Assembly: GCA_013076295.1 (NCBI GenBank)
Contig: RQOL01000535.1
Span: forward strand, 124,001-188,000
Source: Sanderia malayensis
Lineage: Eukaryota; Cnidaria; Scyphozoa; Semaeostomeae; Pelagiidae
Length of the DNA stretch: 64,000 bases
Direction: 5' to 3'
A program made the translations under genes and the position numbers. Below the pieces are notes generated by a model. The model made no database searches. It was not told the origin of the DNA and saw nothing but the letters and a program-made list of their open reading frames with translations. Shown in pieces: positions 33,205 through 45,359 of this stretch. The first letter of the stretch is position 1; each line of letters starts with the position of its first letter.

Positions 33205-34140
33205 GGAGCAATTAAATTTCACGACAGATCAATTCATTCATGGCGTGATAGATACAAGTCTACAATGTAAATTGTTGCAAGAACCCCCACTAATCTGGAT
33301 GAAGCGGTTTTAATCGCGCGAAGATACGAAGCAGCAAAATCAGCTCAACTTAGAACCTTTAGCGTTTACGTGTTTATATGTTGCTAGGTCAAATAAGTTA
33401 TCATTTAATAATTATTAATTATAACAGTTAGCAAGCGCCTAGTAACACGCTGACCTGTCACATTGATTTATGTAACCTAATTATCCAGTAATCTTAATGT
33501 CGTTGTATGTAACTTGGAATTCGAATCAGATTTAGAAAAGCAGCACAATCATACAGACTTGTTTTCTCTGTGTTCTATTCTACCCCGCTTCGCTTCACAA
33601 TACAGGAAAATCAGACATTGATTCAATCGGTAAATTCCGTACAACAGGTGAATGCCAGTAACAGAATTTATTATACTTGTCGCCAGGAAGATCATACAAG
33701 CCAAGACTGCCGAAAAAAGAAGCCCCAAGAGAGCATGTCCAGTCATCACTCTTTTCTGGAAGGGGATCGCCACCAACTTGCTATTTATGCAACAGAGTGG
33801 GTCACATTGCAAGATTCTGCCCTGAAAAACAGGAGTTGTCTTGTCCATATATTTTGCAGCAGAACAATCATCCCAGTGGATTTTACAGACCACAATTTGG
33901 TAATAATAATGGTAACAATAACAGCCAACCTTCGTATAATCAGCTGTCTGCGACATCGAAAGTGTGCTATGTTTGTGGACAACCAGTCCAGACCAAAAGA
34001 AATTGCTTTTTTATGCGGCAACAGCCTGTCAATCGACAATGCCTCCGGTGCGGCCACAACAGCTTGCTCCCCAACAGTGGATACCGCAACAAGTGGCGAG
34101 AATGCCTCAGGAAATGCCAAAGGTTCAACAAGACGCACTG
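33205..34140 (+). pseudogene. Ty3/Gypsy gag fragment with CCHC zinc knuckles
   Basis: Near 33205 the frame reads FTTDQFIHGVIDTSLQCKLL and then EAVLIARRYEAAKSAQL (after a frame change), typical of the end of the capsid domain. After a ~230-bp interruption, YYTCRQEDHTSQDCRKKK (first knuckle, first Cys lost), CYLCNRVGHIARFCPEK (intact CCHC knuckle) and CYVCGQPVQTKRNC follow in shifting frames. Gag would package the retroelement RNA. Stops and shifts show it is dead. It is the 5'-most recognised piece of the element that continues to 58600. Confidence 0.7.
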
Positions 34141-34863
34141 AAACGAAATATAATTTTGTCAAACATCGTACCAGATAACAGTCGTAACATGATTTTTGTC
34201 ATATTTACTTTCAATAAAAAAATATATGTGCATGATCGATACTGGAAGTCCAACTAACCTCATTAGTAGCTCAGTGTTAAATTGCTTACCGTTCAAGGCA
34301 CTATAGAACCCAGTGACATTGTTGCCCAAGCAGCAAGTGCAAGCCCAATGAATCTATATTGTAAAGTAAAGCTGGATTTTAACATTAATGATACATTTTA
34401 CTACTTCGATTTTTATATAGTTGAAGAAGTTACAACCGGTGTTTTGCTTGGAGTAAATTGGCTAGTAGAGAAAGAAGCTGTACTTGGTTTGAAAGAGAAA
34501 GTATCAAATGGAGCCCATGGTGTTAGTGGTTAGTCCGTGCCGGTGGAAATCATTGACCTGGGATCAACTCTAATTAAGCTTTATGAAGGTACAAATGTTG
34601 GAATTCTGCGAGAAATTGAACCCGATTATGTAGACTGCCCAGTCAAAACAGGAATGTCGGACAATGAAATACCAAGCAATTCTATAAGTATTGGGGAAAT
34701 GTTGCCACAACAATTTTTGATTGCGATAATACCAAATAATAAAAAAACAATTACTGTTGAAATTGGGACATCGATTTTTTTTCTTTTTATTTTCCGCGCA
34801 TTCTTTTTCTGTCTACTGGCGACGTTTCTCTGCTCCATTCCATCCACTTGCATGTTGCAATGA
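34141..34863 (+). pseudogene. Ty3/Gypsy retropepsin-type protease region
   Basis: At 34231 the frame reads MIDTGSPTNLISS, carrying the DTGS aspartic protease active site. Downstream FDFYIVEEVTTGVLLGVNWL fits the retropepsin flap and ILGxxWL-like C-terminal motif. The frame shifts near 34255-34282 and again around 34530. Homology fades near 34780, where an insertion begins. Confidence 0.7.
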
Positions 34864-36054
34864 AAGTGTTTTCCAATCCAAAAACACGAAAATTAAAATG
34901 TTCAAAAGGTTTTTAGGAGCCGGAGGCATAAATTGGCAAGCTTGGCGCTGTTATGGAATTTCCAATTCCATAACAGCGTCTTTGAAAATAAAATAAAACT
35001 CTAGCGGAGGCTCTCCGTGCTCTTCTGCTGCAACCGTCCATGGTCAGCACATATACAACTAATTAAATGTTTTCTTGAATCTTTAAAACTTTATGCACAT
35101 TGCAGGGCACGCAACAAAGCGAAACAAAAAACTTCAGTTCGACAGTACATCAGCGACAAAACCAAACAGCATAAATCAGCAAACGAACGTTAATATGATC
35201 AGAATTTCATCCTTGCTGCCGACCCCACCTCTCTCACCAATTTGTAGCGTTTAGGGGCTCTTCTTATCGGTGCAAGGTCGATACTTTAATATATAAACTG
35301 ACAAGTCTTATCAAGCCAAGCCCAGGCCACAAGGCCTAGGCCTGCTAGAAAGATACTCAGTAATAAAGCCTGTTTTCGTCCGACTTTCAATTGACAATCT
35401 AATAACTGAACTGATAAACCCGACGTACAACTACTTAATTATTGACGCATAAAATACTTCCGGAATTGTTTGTTCCGGAATTGATGTTCACACAAGGGTG
35501 TGTGCCGGACTTAACACAACGTGACGTCTCCAGCTGTAATTATTATTGAGTACCGACAACAAAAGTATACCTATTCGTTACAAACGTAAGAATCTATTGA
35601 ACGTTTTTGATTACCTGTTAGGCTTTATATTGTCAGCTGAAAACCATGGAAGACGACAGCATCAATAAAGGTCTACTGTAATCATTTTTACAGGATGTTT
35701 TGAACATTTTTTGCAGTCGGAAAAGGTCAAATTTGTTTGCTGCAAAGGATACGAAGATCATCTGCTGTAAGATGCTCCCTCAATGGTTTTTGCACATCAG
35801 AAAGATCAAAAGACTCCTATAATTTTCCCCTGCTAGTACTCTTGTCATTTCTTCAACTAAAACTCTGTCTTTTCCAAAAATTGGTTTTGTTGTTATTGGT
35901 ATTTATGGTTGATTCGTAACTTCAATGGTAGAATCATCTGATTCTGAAGAATCTGTTTCATAAACATCTTGTATGGTACCATGGAATTTCTCACCAGTTT
36001 CACACATGTCTAACATCACCTCTGCTTCAACATTGCTCTCAACTTCTTTCTTGT
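34864..36054. other. Inserted sequence between gypsy protease and the MULE-like gene
   Basis: No gene is confidently seen. It contains the hairpin at 34944-34980. At 35905-36050 a minus-strand acidic frame (ETDSSESDDSTIEV) may be the last exon of the MULE-like gene to the right. Confidence 0.35.
34944..34980. repeat. 17-bp-arm hairpin with 3-nt loop
   Basis: GGCGCTGTTATGGAATT, loop TCC, AATTCCATAACAGCGTC; there is one mismatch in 17 pairs. It could be a MITE core or a cruciform. No gene is adjacent, so a terminator role is not supported. Confidence 0.6.
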
Positions 36055-38853
36055 CTATATTAATTCTCGTGGTACAAATTTTTTTGGAATTCTTTGTTTT
36101 TTTGGAAGTTTCTCGTGCATGCTATTGCGCAATCTGATAAAATGCTCTCGTAAGCTTTTAATTGTGTTTCTATCATCTTCCAATAGGAAAGTCAAATTTC
36201 TTATTTCCGTTAGCAGCTCTCGACATGCAGGTCCATCGTAGGTGGAGTTAAACATTTCTGGTCCTATGTCAGTTGCCATTCTATGGACATTGTTAACATT
36301 TTCATTGTCATTGTTGTCATGTTCAGTTGCCAAGTCACTTAGATCTTCTCTTTCAATTTCCTTTTTAGGCGGAAAGGAAGCACAATGGTGGTCGTCTATT
36401 ATCATGTAGGGTGAATTTCTATATGTTTGTGACAATGCCTCCCATGACCCAAATGGAAATTTATTAAATACAGCAAAGAAATGCTTGTATAAATATAGGG
36501 AACGTTGCCAATCAAATCAACCACATTTTGGCATAGGTTTCTCATCTCCGAAGAAAACTTTATATTTTTTGTCTCTAGCGGCTGTGTTTCACTGGGAACA
36601 AGAAAGTATCCATGCTTGGTCATGATAATTCCAGCATTACTAATGTTTTCTGCAGACATTATCCTCTGCATACAGTGGGCCACCATATCTTTTGGCCGAA
36701 TATAGAGATATTGTGGCACTTTATCTGAATACTGTTTTTTAGTTGAAGTTGATTTGATATTCAATTCACAATACCTTTGAGAGGAAATAAAGGATAACCT
36801 AGAATGATTATTCTATTCTCATCTTGTTCATAGAAATTTGTAATGATTAAATCTCTTCCTTCTGTTCAGTTTCTACATAGACTTACTTTTCAAATTTTTC
36901 TTCCAGAAATTCTTCTACCAGTGCAACCAGCATAGTTGTTAGTGAATATTTTCCCTTCCTGTTCAAATAATTATATTTGAAGGACTCATTTTGTCTTTCA
37001 GTATCATTTTTGGTATTATAGCTAACAAGTAACCTTTCTTGTCTATATGCGCCAGCCCATCTCTGTAATTTAAATGTGTAGTTTAATTTCTCATGTGCGG
37101 TTTTAAGTTTCGTAAGATATTGACATCATGTTGTTGTTGTTGAGAGAGTCTAGTCATTCTTACTTTTGTTTGCGTCAGCCAATACCGCTCAATGTAATTG
37201 ACAAGCTTGCCGTATAGTGGATCTTTCCACAAGTTCCAGACTTTAAGATCTGCAATGGCTTCATCACAGTCTTTGGTGCTCCTGGCGTGTGCTATTCTTT
37301 GGGTCACTATTGTTGTCCAAAACTTTTACATTGTCATCATCATCCCACTCATTGTCACTTGCTTCGTCAGCGCTGCTTCTTGCGCCATTCTTTGCCTCTT
37401 CAGCGTCAGCCTCATCTTTATTGCCTGGCTTTGATTTTGGTCGGAAATATATGTTTGCAGACGGCATGTCACCCTTCCCTTTGCTGATCTTCTCGATTAA
37501 ACGTTCTTGGTCCATTAAAGTTCTTCTTAATTTTCTAATTACTTTAACAATATGGTTCCGAATCGTTCTTGGCCCTGGAAAATACCTTTTATTTTTTTTG
37601 GGTGGCAAAGCCCGATCTCCAAATAATCCTTTTTCACTACCACGATCAGATGACGCTTCATTTCAGTTACACCTGAAATTCCTTCTTCTGTGACCAGTTC
37701 TGTTATTTTTCTTACCAGGAACGGATCTATAACTTGCGATAATCCTGCTAACTATAAGAAGAAATTGATAAATAAATACTTACTGGATAAATATTACCGA
37801 AGTCTTATTTGGAACATATAGCGTCAAAATCATACCTGTCCCACTTCGTAATTTTTATGGCTTTCTATGCTGGGGAAGGTAATTACGATTTTTCTTCGAC
37901 ATATGACAGATTTGTTGTCAATCTTTTCTCTTACTTCCTTGGGAGCCTTTTCCTTTCTACACCTAACATCGGCTGATATCTGAAATCAAATGTGTGCTGG
38001 TGTTATATCAGCCGTAATAAAGCAAAAACTTCTATGTATTCGTTAAAGCATAAATATTTTTACTTACAATGTTTTCTGGAAATTCAAAAATTTCTTTCAT
38101 ATGTATTCTTGCAGGACATTTAAATTTCTTCGTATCTTGAAACGTATTATATTTTCGTTTGTAGTAATGGTCCTGTCTCTGCGACAAAAATTTACGCAGC
38201 AATATTTTTAAACTGGGCAACACTCTGTAAAGCAACAATGAATTAAATCATAGCATACTAACTGATGCAGCACGCTGCCATTGTTTTCTTCTATTTTTGC
38301 TTTTATATTTTTATCAATACCGTGATGAAAATCCAGACACTTCTGACTGACGATAACAAAGGCATGCCAGAAAATTTGATGGTTTCATCTTGCCAAAGTA
38401 TCTTGTGCTTTTTCTCGAAAACCTAATAAATAGTACAACGCATGCTCAGCAGTTTTACTTATTGACATTGTCAACAGGGACGTAGGAGCCGGGGGATCAA
38501 AGGGGACTTGCCCCCCCCCCACCTCTTTGACAAACTATGCAAAAGTGCTCCTTCCACAACCAAAAGTGCCCCTTCTAAAATCTAAAAGTGACTGTTTTTT
38601 TCTTACTTGCCCCCCACCCCACTTTTTAAATGCTTCCTTCGTCATTGATTGTCTTTAGAATATAATAACTGGTGATTTCTTTGTTTTCTTTTTAAAAGTA
38701 AAAGTAACTACCTTAGCTTTGCCTACCTGTGCTGCCAAAGTTCTTTCTGGAATATAGAGAAACGAAATGCAGCGTATGCTGGATTTCGTGTCCCTTCACG
38801 AGGATCATGGCCTCCTCCAATGTGTCTGCTATGAGTACTTTCGCATTTTCCAT
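36055..38853 (-). pseudogene. MULE-like transposase gene with SWIM-region remnant, multi-exon, decayed
   Basis: The likely first exon is 38853-38727 (ATG; MENAKVLIADTLEEAMILVK) with donor GTAGGC. Further coding blocks: 38235-38067 (QDTKKFKCPARIHMKEIFEF), about 37980-37850 (CRRKIVITFPSIESHKNYEV), 37750-37265, 37300-37083 (DLKVWNLWKDPLYGKLVNYI), 37079-36899 (ERQNESFKYNYLNRKGKYSL) and 36764-36055. The DCDEAI...W...Y...W and ERQNESFKY blocks are typical of MULE-type transposase-derived proteins. KHFFAVFNKFPFGSWEALS near 36490-36430 fits the end of a SWIM finger, but the CxC and CxH cysteines are not preserved and a frameshift occurs there. Retained introns suggest a DNA copy, not a retrocopy. It lies within the split gypsy element. 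Confidence 0.55.
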
Positions 38854-39779
38854 GTTGCAAAAATTTGTTTACATATGTGTTAAATTTTTATGAAACTGAT
38901 GTTGGAAATAAACCAGAGTATGATAGCTTTGCGTCCTGAAAACAATAACAAATACAAACTAAAGTTAGGAATATGCCAGATCGCTGTTCGTGAACACAAC
39001 AATAGACCAGCTACACTGTGGGATGTTGACAATGGCGATTTCTCCCGCCAAGTACAATTACATTTCGCGGAAAGTTTATGTTTCAGAACGAGTTTCGTGG
39101 CATGCCCCAAAGAAAAGGACACTATATTCTGACATTTGTAGGGTAGAAAAAAGTATGATGGTATTTGTTGTCAAAACTTGTCAAAAAACTTGTCAAAATA
39201 TCGTCATAAAAAGTCAAACTTTCGGTTCAGATTTCAACTGGTGACAGCAAAATTCAGAATCTACATAAAAATCTCATGTAGATAGAACAGTTTGACAACC
39301 CTCAGAATTAGATGGTTACAGTGCAGTCATGTACCAGTTTATTATATAGCTTTTATACAGCGTTTTGTGGACCAATTTTCCTTGAACTTTGTTTAATATT
39401 TTATTAATTGCTCCACACGATTTTTTGTCTTTATTTTTCGAATAGTAAAAAATAATACACAGACAAACATGCTCGTTCAGGACCCTTGATTTTTTGCTGA
39501 CTCTGGACATAAAGTATTTCAAGCCTAAAGCATTATCCACATAAGTAAAAGACACCATATCTAAAAACAGATCCATTTGTTGGACCTATGCGTTGCTGTA
39601 TTTCGATATATATGAAGTAAGGCCAAAAGCTTTTCCAAAACGATCACAAACACAACACATCACACCTCAAAGTATTCTCGTCGTTTTATTCGTGAAGCTT
39701 GATTCTCGGTATCCGCTCGCTGGTCTGCTTCGTCGTAAAACGAAGAAGTGGTGTACGAGCAGATCGGTTTTGATGCATC
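38854..39779. other. Sequence between the MULE-like gene and gypsy RT
   Basis: No clear gene is seen. Overlapping ORFs on both strands at 38880-39132 are not convincing. Gypsy RT homology begins near 39700-39790. Confidence 0.35.
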
Positions 39780-40676
39780 CTAAAAATCATCTACCGCGTA
39801 TCCTCTTCCAAGAATTGAAGATATGATGGATGATCTCGTCGGACAGCAGTAGCCAGGGGGTATTCGCAGGTAAAAGTTGAGGAACAAAGTAAGGATAGAA
39901 CTGCTTTTTCAGTACCTTCAGGTAGTCATTATCAGTTCCAGAGCATGCTTTTTAGCTTATCAAACGCGGTGGCTACTTTCCAACGTTTAATGTCACAATT
40001 ATTGAAAGGGGATATCGGTAAACGTCCAAGGACATACATGGTATCCTAATCTATGCCAAAGATTTTGAAGAGCATTTACAAGCTTTAGAAGAAGATTTGG
40101 AGATCTCCAGGCGAGCTAGATTGAAGCTGAAAAGGAGAAATGTTTTATTGGGGTATTCAGTGAGGTATCTTGGCTTTATTTCTTCAAAGGGGATAGAAGT
40201 AGACCCTACAAAATTTGAAACCATTAGTACATTTTCGCAACCAACCAATGTTTACGAACTCCGTCGTTTCATCACAATGATTGGCTATTACCAGAAACAC
40301 ATTCCGAATGCCAGTGCATTACTCACACCCTTCAATAAATTTTTCTAGAAAGACGTTAACTGGCAGTGGACAATAGCATGTCAAACATCATTTGATCGAT
40401 TGAAGCAAGCTCTTGCCATATCTCCAATATTACACTCCCCTTATTTTGACCATTACTTTATAGTCTATTACGATGCCAGCGACCATGGAATAGGTGCAAC
40501 ACCCCACCAATTTCAAAACGATGGCATTAAAAAGGCAATTGCAATTGCCTATGCATCAAACTGTTTTAGTACAGCCGAGTAAAATTTGTCCGCTACAGAA
40601 AGAGCCGTGTGCCATCGTTTGGTCTCTTTATCATTTTCACCCTTATATTTATGGTGGGAAAGTCACAGTCTATACT
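39700..40676 (+). pseudogene. Ty3/Gypsy reverse transcriptase and RNase H, 5' part, disrupted
   Basis: RT homology starts around AYPLPRIEDMMDDLVG (39787-39835) and continues in changing frames. The block that should hold the YxDD catalytic motif is damaged (IHGILIYAKDFEEH near 40040). From 40085 a cleaner frame has VRYLGFISSKGIEVDPTKFE, RRFITMIGYYQKHIPNAS and, after one stop, FDRLKQALAISPIL and the RNase H start YYDASDHGIGA. RNase H is cut at 40676 by a MITE and resumes at 41305. Reverse transcription by this copy is impossible. Confidence 0.8.
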
Positions 40677-41304
40677 AGCCTGTGAACAGAAGCTCTCTTA
40701 AAAATTAAAGTAAATAAAAATTAAAAATGGAAGAAAAAGGAAGAAAAGAAAAAAATGAAAAGAAAGAGAGCCTGTGGACATGTAACGGGAAAGTATTTTC
40801 CATATGCCGTATTCTGGCAAATTAACTTTGATTGGATAATACCAAATTTTTACAAAAACGCTTAATTATGCAAAATCCCCAAGATCAACAATGGCGGAAT
40901 GCAGCCCGCAGTAACTTTGGCAAATCTTGTTTCTTGTGCTCTCGTTCATTAATAGGTGTTCCTACACCCACGATAGCCTCCTTCACAAGGCCAGGTAACC
41001 ATAGCTGCCTCTACCTAACAAGTTTTCTGACAACTGCAGCTATAGCGGAATACGAACAAGGTGATTTTGAGTTTGACGATGCTTTCGAAGGTTTAGGCCT
41101 CTTAGATGGGTTTAGGCCTCTTTTATTGTTGTTGTTGCTGCGAAATCATAATTTATGTCACTGTTGTTACTGCATCATTAGCATAATTAATAAAAAGGCG
41201 GTAGAACAAAATACATTACGTGTCCACAGCCTCTCTTTCCCTTTCCCCATTTTTTCTTCCCTTTTTTATTTTTATTACTAAGAGAGGTTCTGTTCACAGG
41301 CTAT
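40677..41304. mobile_element. 628-bp MITE inserted in gypsy RNase H
   Basis: Inverted ends AGCCTGTGAACAGAAGCTCT and the complement of AGCCTGTGAACAGAACCTCT are flanked by GTCTATACT at 40668-40676 and 41305-41313 (8-9-bp duplication). Subterminal inverted similarity (AAAGAGAGCCTGTGGACATG against CGTGTCCACAGCCTCTCTTT) extends the arms to about 110 bp. The frame on either side joins across the duplication, proving the insertion. Confidence 0.85.
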
Positions 41305-41457
41305 GTCTATACTAACCACAAAGCACATCAATGGCTCCGTAATATCAAGTCACCAACAGGAAAACTAGCCCTCAGGATACTTAGGCTTGAAGAGTACGAA
41401 TATAACATAATTCATCGCCCTGGTACTTTAATGCGACACGTTGACGCCTCATCCTGT
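41305..41457 (+). pseudogene. Ty3/Gypsy RNase H, C-terminal part
   Basis: The frame reads YTNHKAHQWLRNIKSPTGKL and then YNIIHRPGTLMRHVDA, the usual end of gypsy RNase H before the integrase link. Homology stops at 41457, where the BEL-type LTR start is proposed. Confidence 0.8.
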
Positions 41458-41697
41458 TGTTGTGGGCAAGAATCAATTCCGTCTGCTCGTTTGGCTCTGT
41501 GCGCTACGGTGGCCCAGAACGGTCAAACGCAAAACAATATGAGAAAACACAAAACAATTCCGGAAAACACAAAACAATTTCGAAAAACACAAAACATTTG
41601 TCTCTTCACAGTGGGAAAATGGGATAGGAGACAAGAGGTTAAGCAAGTGTGCAAGGGATGCTAGAGAGTAGTCACGCGTGCCTACTTTAAAGGAACG

Positions 41698-41805
41698 ATG
41701 TTCTGCCATAAATGTGGATCAAGGTGGGACAATGAAGCTCAAAATTTTTGTTGTAGCTGTGGAGTAGAGCTGAGTAAAATTGAGACTCCATATGCTCCTA
41801 AATAA
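41698..41805 (+). CDS. Zinc-ribbon mini-exon (36 codons)
   Basis: ATG opens MFCHKCGSRWDNEAQNFCCS then CGVEL and ends at TAA. Two CxxC pairs (CHKC and CCSC) form a zinc ribbon. Such ribbons commonly form the first exon of large TE-linked genes in cnidarians, and the block at 42525-42950 may be the following exon. It is too short to stand alone as a typical protein. Confidence 0.45.
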   Translation: MFCHKCGSRWDNEAQNFCCSCGVELSKIETPYAPK

Positions 41806-42524
41806 TATGCATCAGGTGATCACATGCAAAAGCGAATTGTGTATCACTCACTCCAGGAAGTAATCGCATGCACATCTTTTGATCACAAGCATAGTCTTCT
41901 GCTGACCATCGCACAAGCACTGACGATTAAGTAAAATCAAGCGTCTATCTATAGATTTTGCATATCCACGCTTCTACCTCCTTCGTATTACCCACGAAAT
42001 TGCAATGCTTATCCGAATCGAGAAAAAATACCCATGATAAGAAATTAGTGAGCTTCAATACACTCTTTTTTTATAAGAATGCTTAATTTTTTTGCTGAGC
42101 CTCATTTTGCTTAATTTTTTTTGATTTTGAGCCTCTGAATATTCTTAAATTTTTCTTTTCGTGGCAGAAAATACGGATATGGCAATACACTGCTATTATT
42201 ATCATCAATGCCAAAAATGCATAACTATTACAATGGCTAACAGAATAAGTCCTTTTTTCCTGTAGCACAGATTTTATCGACACTTTCATCGAAATTTGGA
42301 TGAGTGCATTTAAAACCATTCCCTGTGAAAAGCACACCAATTCAAAAATAAAAAACGCCTGCTAAAAACAACAGTTTCACAAGATCGTGAGTCTGACAAT
42401 ACTCTTAACATTTTCTTAAATTTCACGAATTTTGAGCCTCATTATTCTTATAAAGTGTATTCTTATAAAAAAAGAGTGTAAAACTGTAATTAATCTTTTG
42501 AAATGATTATTGTTGATTTCTCAT

Positions 42525-43540
42525 AGGTGAACAGTACACCAGGATTGTCATTCACGGAGTATAAGATAAAAGTGTAAAGCCAGCGAGAAACCTTTTATCG
42601 CCCAGAGGCCAAAAGGAAAAAGACTACCAATAAGATGGAGATGGAAGACAATGTCAATGTTGGCCTCATGAAGTTGAACGACAATGATCGTAGGCTGAAA
42701 CCTGTCAGGAGAACAATGACCCCGCTAAGAGTAAAAATGTCCATCCGTGGAAAGGAACTGCTTGAAAAAGCTGTTAGAAAGCACCAAGCTCATAATGGTC
42801 TTGGCCACGGCCCATATGAGTTGCTGTATCCAAATCAAATCCAAGTTAAAAATCTTTTGGAAAAAGAGGAACAAGAATTTGTCTTGCAGAAGTACAAGGA
42901 AGAGGTTGGCAAGCCTTATAATAGGCTAGGTTTTTAGTGCCTATAACAGACTTCTTGAAGTCACTCTTTTTGCCCACTCATTCTGACGAAGATGATGATG
43001 TCAACATCAGTGATAGAGTGTTGCATGGTACAGTCCAGTAAATGAATATAACATCAGAGTTTTGAATCACATGGAAGATATCCTATCATTGAAGTTCCAG
43101 ACACCATCATTACCAGTCCAGCCAATGGATCTAGCTGCACAGTCACAAACCATATGGAAGATATTGGTATTCATCCAGTTGAAATGTCACACAATGCTGT
43201 TAGCAGTCTGGACATTGGTCCAAGCAGCTCAAATTTCATGCAAAGCAGCAGTCTCCCAGGAATGTCAAATGTAAGTGACAGATTTGTTGCTGGCTTCAGT
43301 AGCAGCTCTAAAATCTCTGTGCCAGAGATCATTCCAGCTGGAACACCATACGCAAGCTTTGAATCTTGCAATGATAATCCTAGTCCTCAGATATCCGGTC
43401 ATGAAATCATTGAATCTGAATTCAAGTTAGTATTGATCATTCAACAGACAGCTTGTCAACAGATTGTCAATGCGTTAGAATTTATTTGCTTGATGGAAAA
43501 AAGCAGTAATAAAATAAATCCACTTGTTAACCAACTTTGT
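42525..43540 (+). pseudogene. Fragment of a large TE-associated gene (GPYELLYPNQ block)
   Basis: After an acceptor-like TTTCTCATAG, the frame reads STPGLSFTEYKIKV, a TAA, then RETFYRPEAKRKK and an ORF (42635-42937) with LMKLNDNDRRLKPVRRTM, GHGPYELLYPNQIQVKNLL and YKEEVGKPYNRLGF. This pattern recalls the ubiquitin-like N-terminal region of G2/M E3 ligase-like (HECT) proteins that are multicopy in cnidarians and fish; that is recall, not a search result. A Ser/Pro-rich region (43062-43540) follows in shifted frames. The in-frame stop and shifts indicate decay. Confidence 0.4.
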
Positions 43541-43543
43541 TAA

Positions 43544-44824
43544 AGGGCTTATGCAGCCTAAAATGACATATTGATTTTTGTACGGAAATGGAGAGAAAAA
43601 GATCTGAGTATCACTATGAACTTATTTTGAATGTTTTCTGACGAGTATAAGTATGTTTTTTTCAAGCTCAAACACACCCAGGTCTGTTGAAGAGCTGTGA
43701 CGTCAGTTTGATGACACGCGAATCATTTTTTATAGGGGTCAGTATGGGAAAATTTGGCCGCGCGGCACGGTTTTTTTAATAACTCGACTTAGGCGACGTC
43801 GATTTCAATTATCTCACCCGTGGCTAAAAGCGCGATATTTTCCTCACATTATGAGTCAATTTTCGTTGCTTTCAATAGATCACAGAAATTTTCACAAATT
43901 TTGAAAAAAATAAAATTTTCATGATTTTGGTGAAATGTGACGTCAGAATCAACCGAGCTATTGTTCTTCAACTATTGTTCTCTGAAGAAGAGCTGCCCGG
44001 TCTGTGTTTTTGAAACAGTGTCTGGCTAAAATCTTTTCAAAATGTCGGATTGCGAAAATAGTAGTTCAAAACAAATTCCTCTGACAATGAAAAAAGAAGT
44101 CTTCTTGAGGATAGCGAAGAAGGCGAAGACTATTCAGTAGTCAGTTCGTATACTCGAAACTCGCACGAAGGAGAACCTCTTGCAAGAAGACCCAGACGAC
44201 AGAGCTGGGTACGGCAGTGATGAGATGGTAAAGGATCGGGTTGTGAAGGCCTATTTCTGAAAGAGCTGGATGCCCGTTTTGAAAACAAAACTTATGTTGA
44301 TAATTGGTTAGTTCATTTGTTATTTAATAAATTGTTGGCAACTGTTAAACATTAATTCTATGGAATCATATGAGTTTTGTTCATTGTACTGCTTTGTCTT
44401 CAGTTGTTACGGTGAAATTTAGGTCTTTAGAAGAGTTTCGAAACTTATGGAGAGAGATGAATTTAGTGTTGGTCCAACTTGCGCTTTTGGGTTCCCCTAA
44501 AATACATGATCGACCATGAAGTGCTTTTTTAATACTCTTTATCACTATTTGTTTCCCTATTTTAAGTTGCATATTGACGTGACGTTGTTCAGTCTGCCCG
44601 GTTTGTTGTTTTGTTGGCCGTGGTAAGCAAAGGTGTCTGGGATTTCACATCATTCTGACGTCAATTTCTTCAACAGAATTTGTCCAAATTCCCTATTTTG
44701 ACAATGAATAACTCAAAAACTACAAAATATTATAAAATTCTATTTGCGGCATGTTGATAAGCACGTTGAATTCTATACTTTTCAGCAAAAAAAACTATAT
44801 GTAATTTTAGGCTGCATAAGCCCT
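43544..44824. mobile_element. TTAA-flanked nonautonomous DNA element (copy 2)
   Basis: Inverted ends AGGGCTTATGCAGCCTAAAA and the complement of TTTTAGGCTGCATAAGCCCT are flanked by TTAA at 43540-43543 and 44825-44828. It aligns with copy 1 (2921-3950). Internal plus-strand remnants start MSDCENSSS (ATG near 44042) and include an LDARFENKTYVDNW block before a GTTAGT donor-like site (about 44285), suggesting a captured or parental first exon. Confidence 0.8.
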
Positions 44825-45359
44825 TTAAGAACTTTGAGTGAAACATATACACGTGACTATTCGTTACCAGACTCCTTTTAAAACTTAGTTAGTTAGTCTT
44901 TCATTCATTCGTTCATTCTCTTCGTATTCGTTCGTTTTCTACGTATTCTACAAGCTTTATTGACTCGCGACGCGCATGCGCAAGCGAGTAGATGTTGGTG
45001 AGTGGGGAAAAATGTTGTGTCTGTGTCTGTGTAGACTTTTACTTGCCCATATAAGGTATGTGCTTCAGATTCAAAAGTTCACTTTTGATTTGAAGTGAGG
45101 CTACCAAGTATGATATCACTTTGCATTGGATAAAGTGTAAACTTGCTGCAATAACAAACAGCATGACGTACCATACTAGATGCTGGGCACGCTGGGGCAG
45201 GGGGGACCACGAGCACGATCACGCACGGACACGGGGCGGGGGGAGCATTTTGACTCGTTGTTAGAAGCATCAGGTGAAAAGAAGAAAGTTTTCTAGCTGT
45301 ATGCGTATGCAACTAATACAACAATTATAGTAATTCATTTTTGTTTTGGAAAATGATAG
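44825..45359. other. Spacer between inverted TTAA elements
   Basis: The spacer contains a TCATTCGTTCATTCTCTTCG tract and a G/C-rich block (45180-45245). No gene is seen. A minus ORF over the G/C block lacks any domain. Confidence 0.35.

Noticed and set aside
33549..34178. 202-residue and 135-residue ORFs overlapping the gypsy zinc-knuckle region
   Set aside because: These are other-frame or antisense shadows of gag, apart from one knuckle-like stretch attributable to a gag frameshift.
37264..37693. 134-residue + strand ORF with hydrophobic stretches
   Set aside because: It is antisense to the MULE-like coding exon, whose acidic segments read as hydrophobic on the other strand.
45079..45312. 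Minus ORF over a G/C-rich block
   Set aside because: Compositional; no domain, no start context, no homologous copy in the window.
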